From: Taishania sp036758285
GTDB taxonomy: Bacteria; Bacteroidota; Bacteroidia; Flavobacteriales_D; Crocinitomicaceae
Length of the DNA: 64,000 nucleotides
Direction: 5' to 3'
NCBI GenBank assembly: GCA_036758285.1
Contig: DAIOWV010000013.1
Location: forward strand, 1 to 64,000
Shown: piece after piece, positions 1-8,065 of the stretch
Numbering within the stretch: the first letter of the stretch is position 1
Layout of the letters: the number at the start of each line of letters is the position of its first letter
Notes under the pieces: model-generated
What the model saw: only the letters and a program-made list of their open reading frames with translations
Databases searched by the model: none
Told to the model about the DNA's origin: nothing
Program-made: the position numbers and the translations under genes

Positions 1-522
1 AACACCTCAGCAAAGGAATATTCAAATGCAGATACAGATGTTGAATTCATTAACTATTCATCAAACGCTACGGATTACTTGTGGGATTTTGGTGATAATC
101 TAGGATCATCAAGTGTTCCAAATCCGACTTATACCTATGACTATCAAACGGGAGCGACTTATATTGTTACATTAATTGCTACCAATAATATTGGTTGTTC
201 AGATACAGCAATAACAGTGATTACTATAAAAGAAGAAGAGTTATTTTACATACCGAACACGTTTACTCCCAATGATGATGGGATGAATGAGTCGTTTAAA
301 CCTGTGATTTCATCAGGAGTAGATGTTTATAGTTATCACTTGATTATTTTTAATCGTTGGGGGGAAATGATTTTTGAATCTTTTGATGTTGAGATGGGTT
401 GGAATGGTATGTATAATGGAAGTGTTTGTCAAGATGGAACCTATACGTGGAAGATTAATTTAAAGACTCGAACATCAGGTGATAAGAAAATGTTTGTAGG
501 TCATGTCAATTTGTTGAAGTAA
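1..522 (+). CDS. T9SS type B sorting-domain protein, C-terminal fragment
   Basis: The reading frame is open from base 1, so this is the 3' end of a larger gene. The visible 173 residues hold a PKD-like beta-sandwich (YLWDFGDN followed by YIVTLIATNNIGCSDTA) and then a C-terminal domain of the gliding-motility-associated type B sorting family: FYIPNTFTPNDDGMNE, IIFNRWGEMIF, GWNGMYNG and DGTYTWKI are the family hallmarks. Such domains direct proteins through the outer membrane by the type IX secretion system and leave them on the surface or released. The function of the missing N-terminal part cannot be told. No terminator is obvious in the 98 bases before the next gene. Confidence 0.85.
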   Translation, partial: NTSAKEYSNADTDVEFINYSSNATDYLWDFGDNLGSSSVPNPTYTYDYQTGATYIVTLIATNNIGCSDTAITVITIKEEELFYIPNTFTPNDDGMNESFKPVISSGVDVYSYHLIIFNRWGEMIFESFDVEMGWNGMYNGSVCQDGTYTWKINLKTRTSGDKKMFVGHVNLLK

Positions 523-564
523 TTGATGACAAACAATTATTATTGATTTTCCTATAATTATAGA

Positions 565-597
565 TTGACTAATTGTCAATTGAAATGATTACTTTTG
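565..597 (+). promoter_or_regulatory. Bacteroidota-type promoter for ccsBA
   Basis: TTG at 565-567 is followed after 22 bases by TACTTTTG at 590-597, matching the TTG / TAnnTTTG promoter pattern of this phylum. Transcription would start near 604. This makes the upstream TTG at 573 and ATG at 585 impossible as starts and supports ATG 621. Confidence 0.65.
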
Positions 598-620
598 CAC
601 CAAAATTAAATGAGGTTGAC

Positions 621-3600
621 ATGAGTAAATTTGTGCGTGGGTTTTTCTCAATGAGAATGATGGCTTTAGGTTTAATTATCCTTTTATTTGCTATTGCCGT
701 AGCAACTTTTTTAGAATCTATTTATGATATTCAAACAGCTAAAATCATTATTTATAATGGTCTTTGGTTTGAATTGTTGTTGGTTTATCTAGGAATAAGT
801 TTGATTGTCAACATTTTTCATTATAAGATGTGGGCTCGTGAAAAAATTGCAATGTTGATGTTTCACTTGTCTTTTATCATTATTCTAATAGGTGCAGGAG
901 TAACTCGTTATGTTGGATTTGAAGGGGTAATGCAATTGCCGGAGCCAGATGCACAAACAGGCGTTCTTCGCCCTGTAGATTATATTTTTTCGGCTGATCC
1001 AAGAATTAAAATATTTATTGAAAATAAATATGTAGAAGAAACACTTTTTTTATCAGAAGTTGTGAAGTCAAAGTTTGATGTTGATTTCAAGTTTCCTGAA
1101 AAAAATAAAAAAATAAATGTTGAATTGGTAGATTTTCAATCCAAAAGAATTGATAGTTTAATTGTTAATGATACCATTTCAAATTATGTGATAAACATTG
1201 TGACTGGTGGTAACGAATCCAACTATTTGGCACCAGGTGATTTTATGATGATTGGAAACATTCCACTTTCATTTGAGAAAAAAGATTTAATGCCTGGAGG
1301 TATTGAAGTTTATAAGATAAACGGAAAAATGATGTTCAAAACAGGGATGCCAATGCGCTATCTTCCAATGTCAGAAATGCAAAAAATACGTCAATTAGGG
1401 ATAGATGTTCCTGATTCAATGTATATGAATGTTCCAGTAGATACTTTAGTGCCATTCAATTTAACAACACTTTACTATATTGATGAACAGTCATTTGTAT
1501 TCAAGGAAATTGTTAACCATGCAAAAATGATGCGTGTCTCTTCTGGTAAAAAAGATGTTGGGAGTGATTATGTTACATTTAGAATCACAGATGGAAAAGA
1601 TGTGAAAATGGTAACAATTGCAGGAACTCCCATCATCCCTTCAATTGCAAAAGAGGAACGTTTTACTTTTAATGGATTATTGTACTCTTTTCAATATGGT
1701 GCTGTTCCAATTAGATTGCCTTTTTCAGTTGCTTGTAATGATTTTACTTTGTCAAAATATCCAGGTTCAACAGCTCCTTCTTCATTTGAAAGTGTTGTTA
1801 CAGTTTTGGATCCTCGAAATGACAAGGAAAAAACACAACGCATTTTTATGAATAATGTGATGGATTACAATGGATTCCGATTTTTTCAGTCATCATATTT
1901 TCCAGATGAAACAGGTACAGTTTTGAGTGTGAATTCAGACTGGTGGGGCACAATGATTACTTATGTTGGATATTTAATGATGTCAATAGGAATGTTATTG
2001 TCGCTTTTTGCCCCAGTTGGAAGATTTAAAGAATTGAATGGGAAGTTGAAAAAGATTTCTAAAAATAGAGCAAAGGCAGGAATAATTTCCATGTTTGTAT
2101 TGTTTAGTGGAATCACTTTTGGGCAGCATAATGACAACGATTATCATGTTCACGAAGATGGTACACGTCACAAAAATAGTGAACATGCTGAAGTTCCAGA
2201 AGGGTACCATCAACACGAAGATGGAACTGTTCATAGGAATGATGCACACAGCCAATCTGGTATAGAAGAAGGTTATCATCAACACGATGATGGTACAATT
2301 CATAAAAATGATGAACATCTTCAGGCACCGACACATTCCCAACCAAAACCACCGGCAATGGCTACCTTTATGTCTGAAGCACATTCAGATAAATTAGCAT
2401 ATTTGATGGTTCAGGATTATGAAGGTCGAATTGTGCCATTTCATACTTTGTGTGACCAATTATTAAGAAAAATTCATCGCAATAATAAATTTACTGATGG
2501 TGATCATACTTATAATGCGGTTCAGACAATATTAAGTATACACATGGGACCAGATGCTTGGTTTGATAAAAAAATTATTTATGTGCCGAAAGTATTACGT
2601 GAATCTCTTGGTTTAAACAAAAATCACGAAACTATTGTTGGGGGAGGAACTTATGCTTCTTTTATTGATCTATTAACAGATGATCAAAAAGATTTTCGTT
2701 TGGCTGATGAATATGAATTAGCACATCGAAAATTGGACAAAGAAAAAGGTGAGTTTGACAAGCAATTAATCAAATTAGTTGAGCGTTTTCAAGTGTTTTC
2801 TGAGATCCAATTGTGGCAGTATATGCGAATGATTCCAGTTAGAAATGATAAAGCTGATACTTGGTTTACTCCTTTCGCACAGGAATCATCTGCTAATGAA
2901 AAAGAATTGTACGAATTATCAATTTCATATTTTACTACTTTGAGTGAAAGTATTGGTACCAAAGATTTTTCTCAAGCTGATAACGTTCTAGCGAAATTTT
3001 TATCATTACAAAGAACAGTAGCTGGAAAAGTTGCTCCTCCAGCATCAAAAATTAAGATGGAGGTAAGCTACAATAAAATGAATATTTTCAAAAATGCACA
3101 AAATTCTTATTTCCTTTTTGGATTTGTATTATTGATTATTTTCTTGATTAGAATTCTTTCAAATGCAGGAGGAAAAGAAGGAAAAGGTATTCGTTTAGTT
3201 AAGCGTATCTTTACAGTACTGATCGCAATTATCTTTGTTTATCATGGGGCAGGATTAGCAATGCGTTGGTACATTTCTGGTCATGCACCATGGAGTAATG
3301 GATACGAAGCTGTTGTTTTCATTGCTTGGATAACCGTCATTGCTGGATTTATTTTCTCTAAAAAGAATCCAGTTATTCTAGCGGCAACATGTATTCTTGC
3401 TTATTGTATGCTTTTTGTTACAGACATGAATATTTTAGATCCTGAGATCACTCCATTGGTACCCGTTTTAAAATCATATTGGTTGATGATTCACGTGGCA
3501 ATTATTACAGGAAGTTATGGTTTCTTAGGGTTAGGAGCAATCCTTGGATTGATAAATCTATTGCTTTATATTTTTAGAAATAAAAAGAATGGAAAGGTAA

Positions 3601-4247
3601 TCACCTGGAACATCAACGAGTTGACTTACGTTTCTGAAATGACTATTACAATTGGTTTGTTTATGTTGACTATCGGAACGTTTCTTGGTGGAGTTTGGGC
3701 AAATGAATCGTGGGGTAGATACTGGGGATGGGACCCGAAAGAAACGTGGGCTTTGGTTTCAGTTTTAGTTTATGCTGTCTTGTTGCACTTGCGATTTATT
3801 CCAGCTTTGAAAAGTAAATTTATTTTCAATGTGGTTAGCTTTTGGTCGTATGCCGCAATTTTATTTACCTTCTTTGGTGTAAACTTCTATTTAGTTGGTT
3901 TGCATTCATATGCACAAGGAGATGGTTTAGGAGAATTTCCATTTGGAGTCATAGTTGCAACAGTGTTGTTTTATGCATTTACAGAATTTGCTTCATTAAA
4001 AAACAAAAGATATTCTACTAGTGCTGAGAAAATTAATTTAAGCTATTTCTTGAGAAAAATTGTTATAACGAGTTCAATTTTCATTGTCATTTACTTATTG
4101 TTTGTTTTATTAAAAGTGATTAATTGGAATGAGGCAATAGATGTTGCTTGGAAAACTGTAGCTGTTATAGCAGTGACGAATTTACTTTTATTCATTTATC
4201 AAATGATAAGCCCTAATAAATACGAAGAGGTTAGTGAAGAATTTTAA
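621..4247 (+). CDS. ccsA: Fused cytochrome c biogenesis protein ResB-CcsA (CcsBA)
   Basis: System II cytochrome c synthase in one 1208-residue chain. It moves heme across the cytoplasmic membrane and attaches it to CXXCH motifs of apocytochromes. Residues ~10-95 contain three hydrophobic segments, followed by a long periplasmic ResB-type region and another membrane helix near 465. The C-terminal third (~825 on) is CcsA-like, polytopic, with the heme-handling WWD-type signature WGRYWGWDPKETWALVS near 1030 and conserved histidine contexts such as YHGAGLAMRWY. Between the halves, after a signal-like hydrophobic stretch (~488-502), lies a histidine-rich repeat (508-566), which I do not expect in the family. 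ATG 621 is preferred because the two upstream in-frame starts lie within the promoter. A terminator follows at 4276. Confidence 0.93.
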   Translation: MSKFVRGFFSMRMMALGLIILLFAIAVATFLESIYDIQTAKIIIYNGLWFELLLVYLGISLIVNIFHYKMWAREKIAMLMFHLSFIIILIGAGVTRYVGFEGVMQLPEPDAQTGVLRPVDYIFSADPRIKIFIENKYVEETLFLSEVVKSKFDVDFKFPEKNKKINVELVDFQSKRIDSLIVNDTISNYVINIVTGGNESNYLAPGDFMMIGNIPLSFEKKDLMPGGIEVYKINGKMMFKTGMPMRYLPMSEMQKIRQLGIDVPDSMYMNVPVDTLVPFNLTTLYYIDEQSFVFKEIVNHAKMMRVSSGKKDVGSDYVTFRITDGKDVKMVTIAGTPIIPSIAKEERFTFNGLLYSFQYGAVPIRLPFSVACNDFTLSKYPGSTAPSSFESVVTVLDPRNDKEKTQRIFMNNVMDYNGFRFFQSSYFPDETGTVLSVNSDWWGTMITYVGYLMMSIGMLLSLFAPVGRFKELNGKLKKISKNRAKAGIISMFVLFSGITFGQHNDNDYHVHEDGTRHKNSEHAEVPEGYHQHEDGTVHRNDAHSQSGIEEGYHQHDDGTIHKNDEHLQAPTHSQPKPPAMATFMSEAHSDKLAYLMVQDYEGRIVPFHTLCDQLLRKIHRNNKFTDGDHTYNAVQTILSIHMGPDAWFDKKIIYVPKVLRESLGLNKNHETIVGGGTYASFIDLLTDDQKDFRLADEYELAHRKLDKEKGEFDKQLIKLVERFQVFSEIQLWQYMRMIPVRNDKADTWFTPFAQESSANEKELYELSISYFTTLSESIGTKDFSQADNVLAKFLSLQRTVAGKVAPPASKIKMEVSYNKMNIFKNAQNSYFLFGFVLLIIFLIRILSNAGGKEGKGIRLVKRIFTVLIAIIFVYHGAGLAMRWYISGHAPWSNGYEAVVFIAWITVIAGFIFSKKNPVILAATCILAYCMLFVTDMNILDPEITPLVPVLKSYWLMIHVAIITGSYGFLGLGAILGLINLLLYIFRNKKNGKVITWNINELTYVSEMTITIGLFMLTIGTFLGGVWANESWGRYWGWDPKETWALVSVLVYAVLLHLRFIPALKSKFIFNVVSFWSYAAILFTFFGVNFYLVGLHSYAQGDGLGEFPFGVIVATVLFYAFTEFASLKNKRYSTSAEKINLSYFLRKIVITSSIFIVIYLLFVLLKVINWNEAIDVAWKTVAVIAVTNLLLFIYQMISPNKYEEVSEEF
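2142..2318 (+). repeat. Three His-rich coding repeats inside ccsBA
   Basis: Residues 508-522, 529-543 and 552-566 of CcsBA read YHVHEDGTRHKNSEH, YHQHEDGTVHRNDAH and YHQHDDGTIHKNDEH, spaced 21 and 23 residues apart. Each unit keeps four histidines plus acidic residues. The segment lies between the ResB and CcsA halves after a hydrophobic helix, so a periplasmic position is likely. Metal or heme binding is an inference from composition only. Confidence 0.85.
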
Positions 4248-4275
4248 AAACTGATTTTCTTTTTCTATAGAATTT

Positions 4276-4325
4276 AATCCGTGATTTTGTAAGTGAATAA
4301 TTAGCTGCAGATCATGGATTTTTTT
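4276..4325 (+). terminator. Probable rho-independent terminator after ccsBA
   Basis: AATCCGTGAT (4276-4285) pairs with ATCATGGATT (4311-4320) through ten pairs including one G-U, with a 25-base loop, and runs into seven T (4319-4325). The long loop lowers confidence. Confidence 0.5.
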
Positions 4326-4409
4326 GTGATATTTTTTTTCAACAGAAGTAAATTGATTGTTGAGGAAGTAGACGTATAAAAATCAATTGATATTTTTTAG
4401 AGATAAGAC

Positions 4410-4439
4410 TTGTGCAAACGAGAAATTAATTTACTTTAG
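4410..4439 (+). promoter_or_regulatory. Bacteroidota-type promoter for rimK
   Basis: TTG at 4410-4412, a 19-base spacer and TACTTTAG at 4432-4439 (one mismatch to TAnnTTTG). The start codon of rimK follows 17 bases later. Confidence 0.6.
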
Positions 4440-4456
4440 CGTTTTTAAACCATAAA

Positions 4457-5338
4457 ATGAAAATAGGAGTATTATCTAGAAATGCAGAACTTTATTCTAC
4501 AAGAAGATTAGTAGAAGCAGCAAAACAACGTGGTCATGAGGTTCATGTTATAGATCATTTGAAATGTAACATCGAAATCGAGCAAAGTGGGCCAAAATTG
4601 TATTATGACGGTTCGTATTTAGAAGGTTTTGATGCAGTAATTCCTAGAATTGGAGCTTCTGTTACTTTTTATGGTACTGCGGTTGTTAGACAATTTGAAA
4701 TGATGAATGTATTCACTGTTGCAGGTTCAAGAGGAATCATTCATTCAAGAGATAAACTAAGATGCCTCCAAGTACTTTCAAAAGAAGGTATTGGACTTCC
4801 AAAAACAGTATTTACAAATTATTCTAAAGATGTAAAACATGTTGTTTCTTCAGCAGGAGGAGCTCCGGTAGTTTTAAAATTACTAGAAGGAACACAAGGT
4901 TTAGGTGTTGTTTTAGCTGAAAATCAGAATGCAGCACAATCTGTTTTAGAAGCATTTAATGGTTTAAAAGCCAGAGTTATTGTTCAAGAATTTATTCACG
5001 AAGCAAAAGGAGCTGACATTAGAGCTTTTGTTGTTGATGGACAGGTTGTTGGTGCAATGAAAAGACAAGGTAAAGAAGGAGAATTTCGATCAAATTTGCA
5101 TAGAGGAGGAAGTTCTGTTGTTGTTGAGTTGACTCCTGAAGAGCAAGCCACTGCTATTTTAGCTTCAAAATCTGTTGGTTTGGCTGTTGCTGGAGTAGAT
5201 ATGTTGCAATCAGTTCGTGGTCCTTTGGTTTTGGAAGTTAATTCTTCCCCAGGATTACAAGGAATTGAGACTACAACTGGAGAAGATATTGCTGGTAAAA
5301 TTATTGAGTATATTGAAAGAAATGTCGTCACGAAATAA
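4457..5338 (+). CDS. rimK: RimK-family alpha-L-glutamate ligase (ATP-grasp)
   Basis: ATP-grasp ligase of 293 residues, the usual RimK length. RimK proteins add glutamate residues to a carboxyl terminus, classically ribosomal protein S6. The N-terminal pre-ATP-grasp domain starts MKIGVLSRNAELYSTRRL. The ATP-binding core is marked by VVLKLLEGTQGLGVVLAE (~residues 138-155), the stretch VQEFIHEAKGADIRAFVVDG, and the Mg-binding end VLEVNSSPGLQGIE near 267. A promoter lies directly upstream. The next gene starts inside the last codons of this one, so the two are translationally coupled. The actual protein substrate cannot be read from sequence. Confidence 0.92.
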   Translation: MKIGVLSRNAELYSTRRLVEAAKQRGHEVHVIDHLKCNIEIEQSGPKLYYDGSYLEGFDAVIPRIGASVTFYGTAVVRQFEMMNVFTVAGSRGIIHSRDKLRCLQVLSKEGIGLPKTVFTNYSKDVKHVVSSAGGAPVVLKLLEGTQGLGVVLAENQNAAQSVLEAFNGLKARVIVQEFIHEAKGADIRAFVVDGQVVGAMKRQGKEGEFRSNLHRGGSSVVVELTPEEQATAILASKSVGLAVAGVDMLQSVRGPLVLEVNSSPGLQGIETTTGEDIAGKIIEYIERNVVTK

Positions 5339-6305
5339 CAAACAACAAAATAAAAAATTAATCATTTTAGGGCAAGATATTTTGCCTGGTAAACGGTATG
5401 AATTAAATCTACGAGTAGCGAAATTGCATACAAGTACACCTATTCAGATTCCAATTCATGTTGATCGTGCAAAAGAAGATGGACCTACTATCGTTTTGAT
5501 GGCTGGAATGCACGGTGATGAAATTAATGGAATTGAAGTTATTCGTAGAATCATTCGTAGAAAATTAGATAAACCAACGAAAGGAACCATTATTAGCATT
5601 CCTATATTCAATATTTTTGGATTTTTAAACTTGAAGAGAGAATTACCAGACGGAAGGGACTTAAATAGAAGTTTTCCAGGAAGTTTGAATGGTTCTTTAG
5701 CTTCACAGTTTGCATTTCAATTCATGAAGGAAATTGCTCCGATTGCAGATATTATTATTGATTTTCATACGGGAGCTGCTCAAAGAAATAATTTTGCACA
5801 AATCCGTTGCGATTTTGATGATGCAAGAAGTGTTGAATTGGCCAAAATTTTTAATCCTCCTATTATTCTTGATTCTGATTTAATCCCTAAAACAATTCGA
5901 GAAGCTACTCAAAAAGTAGGGGTGAAGTATCTATTATTTGAAGGTGGAAAAGCAAATTCAATTGAAGATTCAATAGTGGAGGAAGGAATCAATGGAGTTA
6001 AATTGATTTTGAATTATTTTGGAATGAGATCTTTTAAAATTGATATATCAGCTGGAAGATCTCCCTTGTTTTTAGTGGAATCAAAATGGCTTCGTGCACC
6101 AAATTCTGGATTGTTTTTTGCTTATGTGAAAAATGGAAGTAAAGTAACAAAAGGAGAACTTTTAGGTATAACGATGGATCCTTTTGGGAAAATTGAACGA
6201 AAAATAAAAGCACCTAAAGACGGAGTTGTACTTTGTGTAAATGAAGCACCAACTGTATATAAAGGTGATGCTATATTTCATATCGGAGAAGAAACTAAAC
6301 TTTAA
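5322..6305 (+). CDS. Succinylglutamate desuccinylase/aspartoacylase (M14-like) family hydrolase
   Basis: 327-residue zinc-dependent amidohydrolase of the AstE/AspA branch of the M14 carboxypeptidase-like superfamily. Visible motifs are the zinc-binding GMHGDEINGIEV (~residues 57-68), the substrate-arginine context GRDLNRSFPG and the second metal-ligand region IDFHTGA. A C-terminal beta-rich domain follows (KIKAPKDGVVLCV). ATG 5322 is chosen because it gives a normal family N-terminus and overlaps rimK by 17 bases; longer in-frame extensions run through the conserved end of rimK. Pairing with a glutamate ligase suggests that it hydrolyses the amide or isopeptide bonds RimK forms, or trims a glutamylated product; this is inference. 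The gene ends 20 bases before the convergent prfC. Confidence 0.85.
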   Translation: MSSRNNKQQNKKLIILGQDILPGKRYELNLRVAKLHTSTPIQIPIHVDRAKEDGPTIVLMAGMHGDEINGIEVIRRIIRRKLDKPTKGTIISIPIFNIFGFLNLKRELPDGRDLNRSFPGSLNGSLASQFAFQFMKEIAPIADIIIDFHTGAAQRNNFAQIRCDFDDARSVELAKIFNPPIILDSDLIPKTIREATQKVGVKYLLFEGGKANSIEDSIVEEGINGVKLILNYFGMRSFKIDISAGRSPLFLVESKWLRAPNSGLFFAYVKNGSKVTKGELLGITMDPFGKIERKIKAPKDGVVLCVNEAPTVYKGDAIFHIGEETKL

Positions 6306-6325
6306 TTGTTTCGAAATCAGTTTAA

Positions 6326-7918
6326 TTAAGCTTCTAATTTAAATTCTGATGTCTTGTGAAATGTAATTTCAGGATAATCTTGTTCTGCCATTTGTAATAA
6401 AAATTGTGTTTCAGCAAGAAATACTAAGTTACCATCTTTATCAAGTGCAATGTAATTACCTTTTGCTCGTTTGAATGATTCTAATTGAGCATCATTGTCT
6501 GTAGTAATCCAAACAGCTTTTGTATAGTTTTTAGGTGTAAATCGACAATTTGCACCATATTCATTTATCAAACGATGTTGGATAACTTCAAATTGTAATT
6601 GTCCAACGGTTCCTACAATTTTTCTATTTCCTGGTTGCATAATAAACATTTGAGCAACACCTTCATCTGTTAATTGGTGAATTCCTTTATCCAATTGTTT
6701 AGATTTCATAGGATCAAGATTTTCTAATTCCATGAAAATTTCAGGAGAGAATGAAGGAATGCCTTTGAATTGTAATTTTTCACCTTCTGTTAATGTATCT
6801 CCAATTTTAAAGTTCCCAGTATCATACAAACCAATAACATCACCAGGGTAAGCTTCTTCAATTATCGATTTATCTTGTGCCATAAAAGAAGTAGGATTTG
6901 GAAATTTCATTTTTTTATCAGCACGAACATGCGTGTAAAATGTATTTCGTTCAAATTTTCCTGAAACAATTCTTAAAAATGCAATTCTATCTCTGTGTTT
7001 TGGGTCTAAGTTTGCGTGTATTTTGAAAACAAAACCAGAAAATTTAGGATCATTTGGTTCAATAAAACGAGCATCTGTATCTCTTCCTCTAGGTGAAGGA
7101 GAAATTTCAATGAATGTATCCAAAAGTTCTTTTACTCCAAAATTATTGACTGCAGATCCAAAGAATACAGGTGCTAATTCTCCAGATAAGTATTTTTCAC
7201 GATCAAAATCATCATATACTCCTCCAATGATTTCAACTTCTTCTCTTAATTCGTTAGCAAAAGCTTCACCTACAATCTCATCCAACGTTGGATCTGAAAG
7301 GTCTTTGATTGTAACTATTTCTTCAGAAATTTTTGTCTTGTTTGCTTGAAAAAGATTCAAGTTTTCTTCATGTAGATTATATACACCCTTAAAACGATCA
7401 CCCATACCAATAGGCCACGTTAATGGTCGAACTTTTATATCTAATTTCTCTTCTAATTCATCCAATAAGCTAAATGCATCTTTTCCTTCTCTGTCCATTT
7501 TGTTGACATAGATAATCACAGGAGTGTTACGCATTCTACAAACTTCCATCAATTTTTCAGTTTGTGATTCTACACCATTAGCACTGTCAATTACAAGAAT
7601 TACACTGTCAACAGCTGTTAATGTTCGGTATGTATCTTCCGCAAAGTCCTTATGTCCTGGTGTATCTAAAATGTTAACCTGTTTTCCAGAATATTCAAAA
7701 GCCATTACAGAGGTAGCAACGGATATACCACGTTGCTTTTCAATTTCCATGAAGTCGGAAGTAGCTGTTTTTTTTATTTTATTGTTTTTTACAGCTCCAG
7801 CAGTTTGAATTGCACCTCCAAACAACAAAAGTTTTTCAGTTAATGTTGTCTTTCCAGCATCTGGATGGGCAATGATACCAAAGGTTCTTCTCTTTTCAAC
7901 TGCTTCGCTATTTTTCAT
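6326..7918 (-). CDS. prfC: Peptide chain release factor 3
   Basis: 530-residue translational GTPase that recycles RF1/RF2 from the ribosome after termination. The G1 P-loop is AHPDAGKTTLTEKL (residues ~17-30), the switch-II motif DTPGHKDFAEDTYRTL follows, and NKMDREG gives the NKxD guanine motif. The GISVATSVM switch-I region and full-length domains II and III match RF3 rather than EF-G. ATG 7918 fits the N-terminus of the family. A -7 element sits 33 bases upstream. It converges with the M14-like gene. Confidence 0.95.
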   Translation of the reverse strand: MKNSEAVEKRRTFGIIAHPDAGKTTLTEKLLLFGGAIQTAGAVKNNKIKKTATSDFMEIEKQRGISVATSVMAFEYSGKQVNILDTPGHKDFAEDTYRTLTAVDSVILVIDSANGVESQTEKLMEVCRMRNTPVIIYVNKMDREGKDAFSLLDELEEKLDIKVRPLTWPIGMGDRFKGVYNLHEENLNLFQANKTKISEEIVTIKDLSDPTLDEIVGEAFANELREEVEIIGGVYDDFDREKYLSGELAPVFFGSAVNNFGVKELLDTFIEISPSPRGRDTDARFIEPNDPKFSGFVFKIHANLDPKHRDRIAFLRIVSGKFERNTFYTHVRADKKMKFPNPTSFMAQDKSIIEEAYPGDVIGLYDTGNFKIGDTLTEGEKLQFKGIPSFSPEIFMELENLDPMKSKQLDKGIHQLTDEGVAQMFIMQPGNRKIVGTVGQLQFEVIQHRLINEYGANCRFTPKNYTKAVWITTDNDAQLESFKRAKGNYIALDKDGNLVFLAETQFLLQMAEQDYPEITFHKTSEFKLEA

Positions 7919-7950
7919 GGCAATATTAAATATTATTGGAAATAAGGTCG

Positions 7951-7958
7951 CAAAGATA
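7951..7958 (-). promoter_or_regulatory. -7 promoter element for prfC
   Basis: On the minus strand this reads TATCTTTG, a perfect TAnnTTTG, about 33 bases before the prfC ATG. No TTG is found at the usual upstream spacing, so only the -7 element is claimed. Confidence 0.5.
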
Positions 7959-8017
7959 AGTTATTCTTCTTCAAAATCATTCATAGAGTAAAGATTTACT
8001 TTGAAATCTTTTGAATT

Positions 8018-8055
8018 AAAAAAAACTGAGCCTGAATTTATATCCAGACTCAGTT
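8018..8055 (-). terminator. Rho-independent terminator after the T9SS type A repeat protein
   Basis: On the minus strand AACTGAG (8055-8049) and CTCAGTT (8030-8024) pair, extended by CTG/CAG after one mismatch, and the hairpin is followed by an eight-base T tract. It lies 11 bases after the stop codon at 8066. Confidence 0.8.
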
Positions 8056-8065
8056 AATAATGTAA

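Noticed and set aside
358..364. Six-G run as a possible phase-variable tract
   Set aside because: It lies in the codons of the conserved NRWG sorting-domain motif, as do the similar G runs near 58670; it is codon-driven.
1995..2384. Antisense open frames opposite the His-rich part of ccsBA
   Set aside because: They mirror the repeated codons of the sense gene, have no start signals, and the sense frame is clearly CcsBA.
5217..5321. Longer N-terminus for the M14-like hydrolase
   Set aside because: It would read through the conserved end of rimK in another frame and add residues unlike the family.
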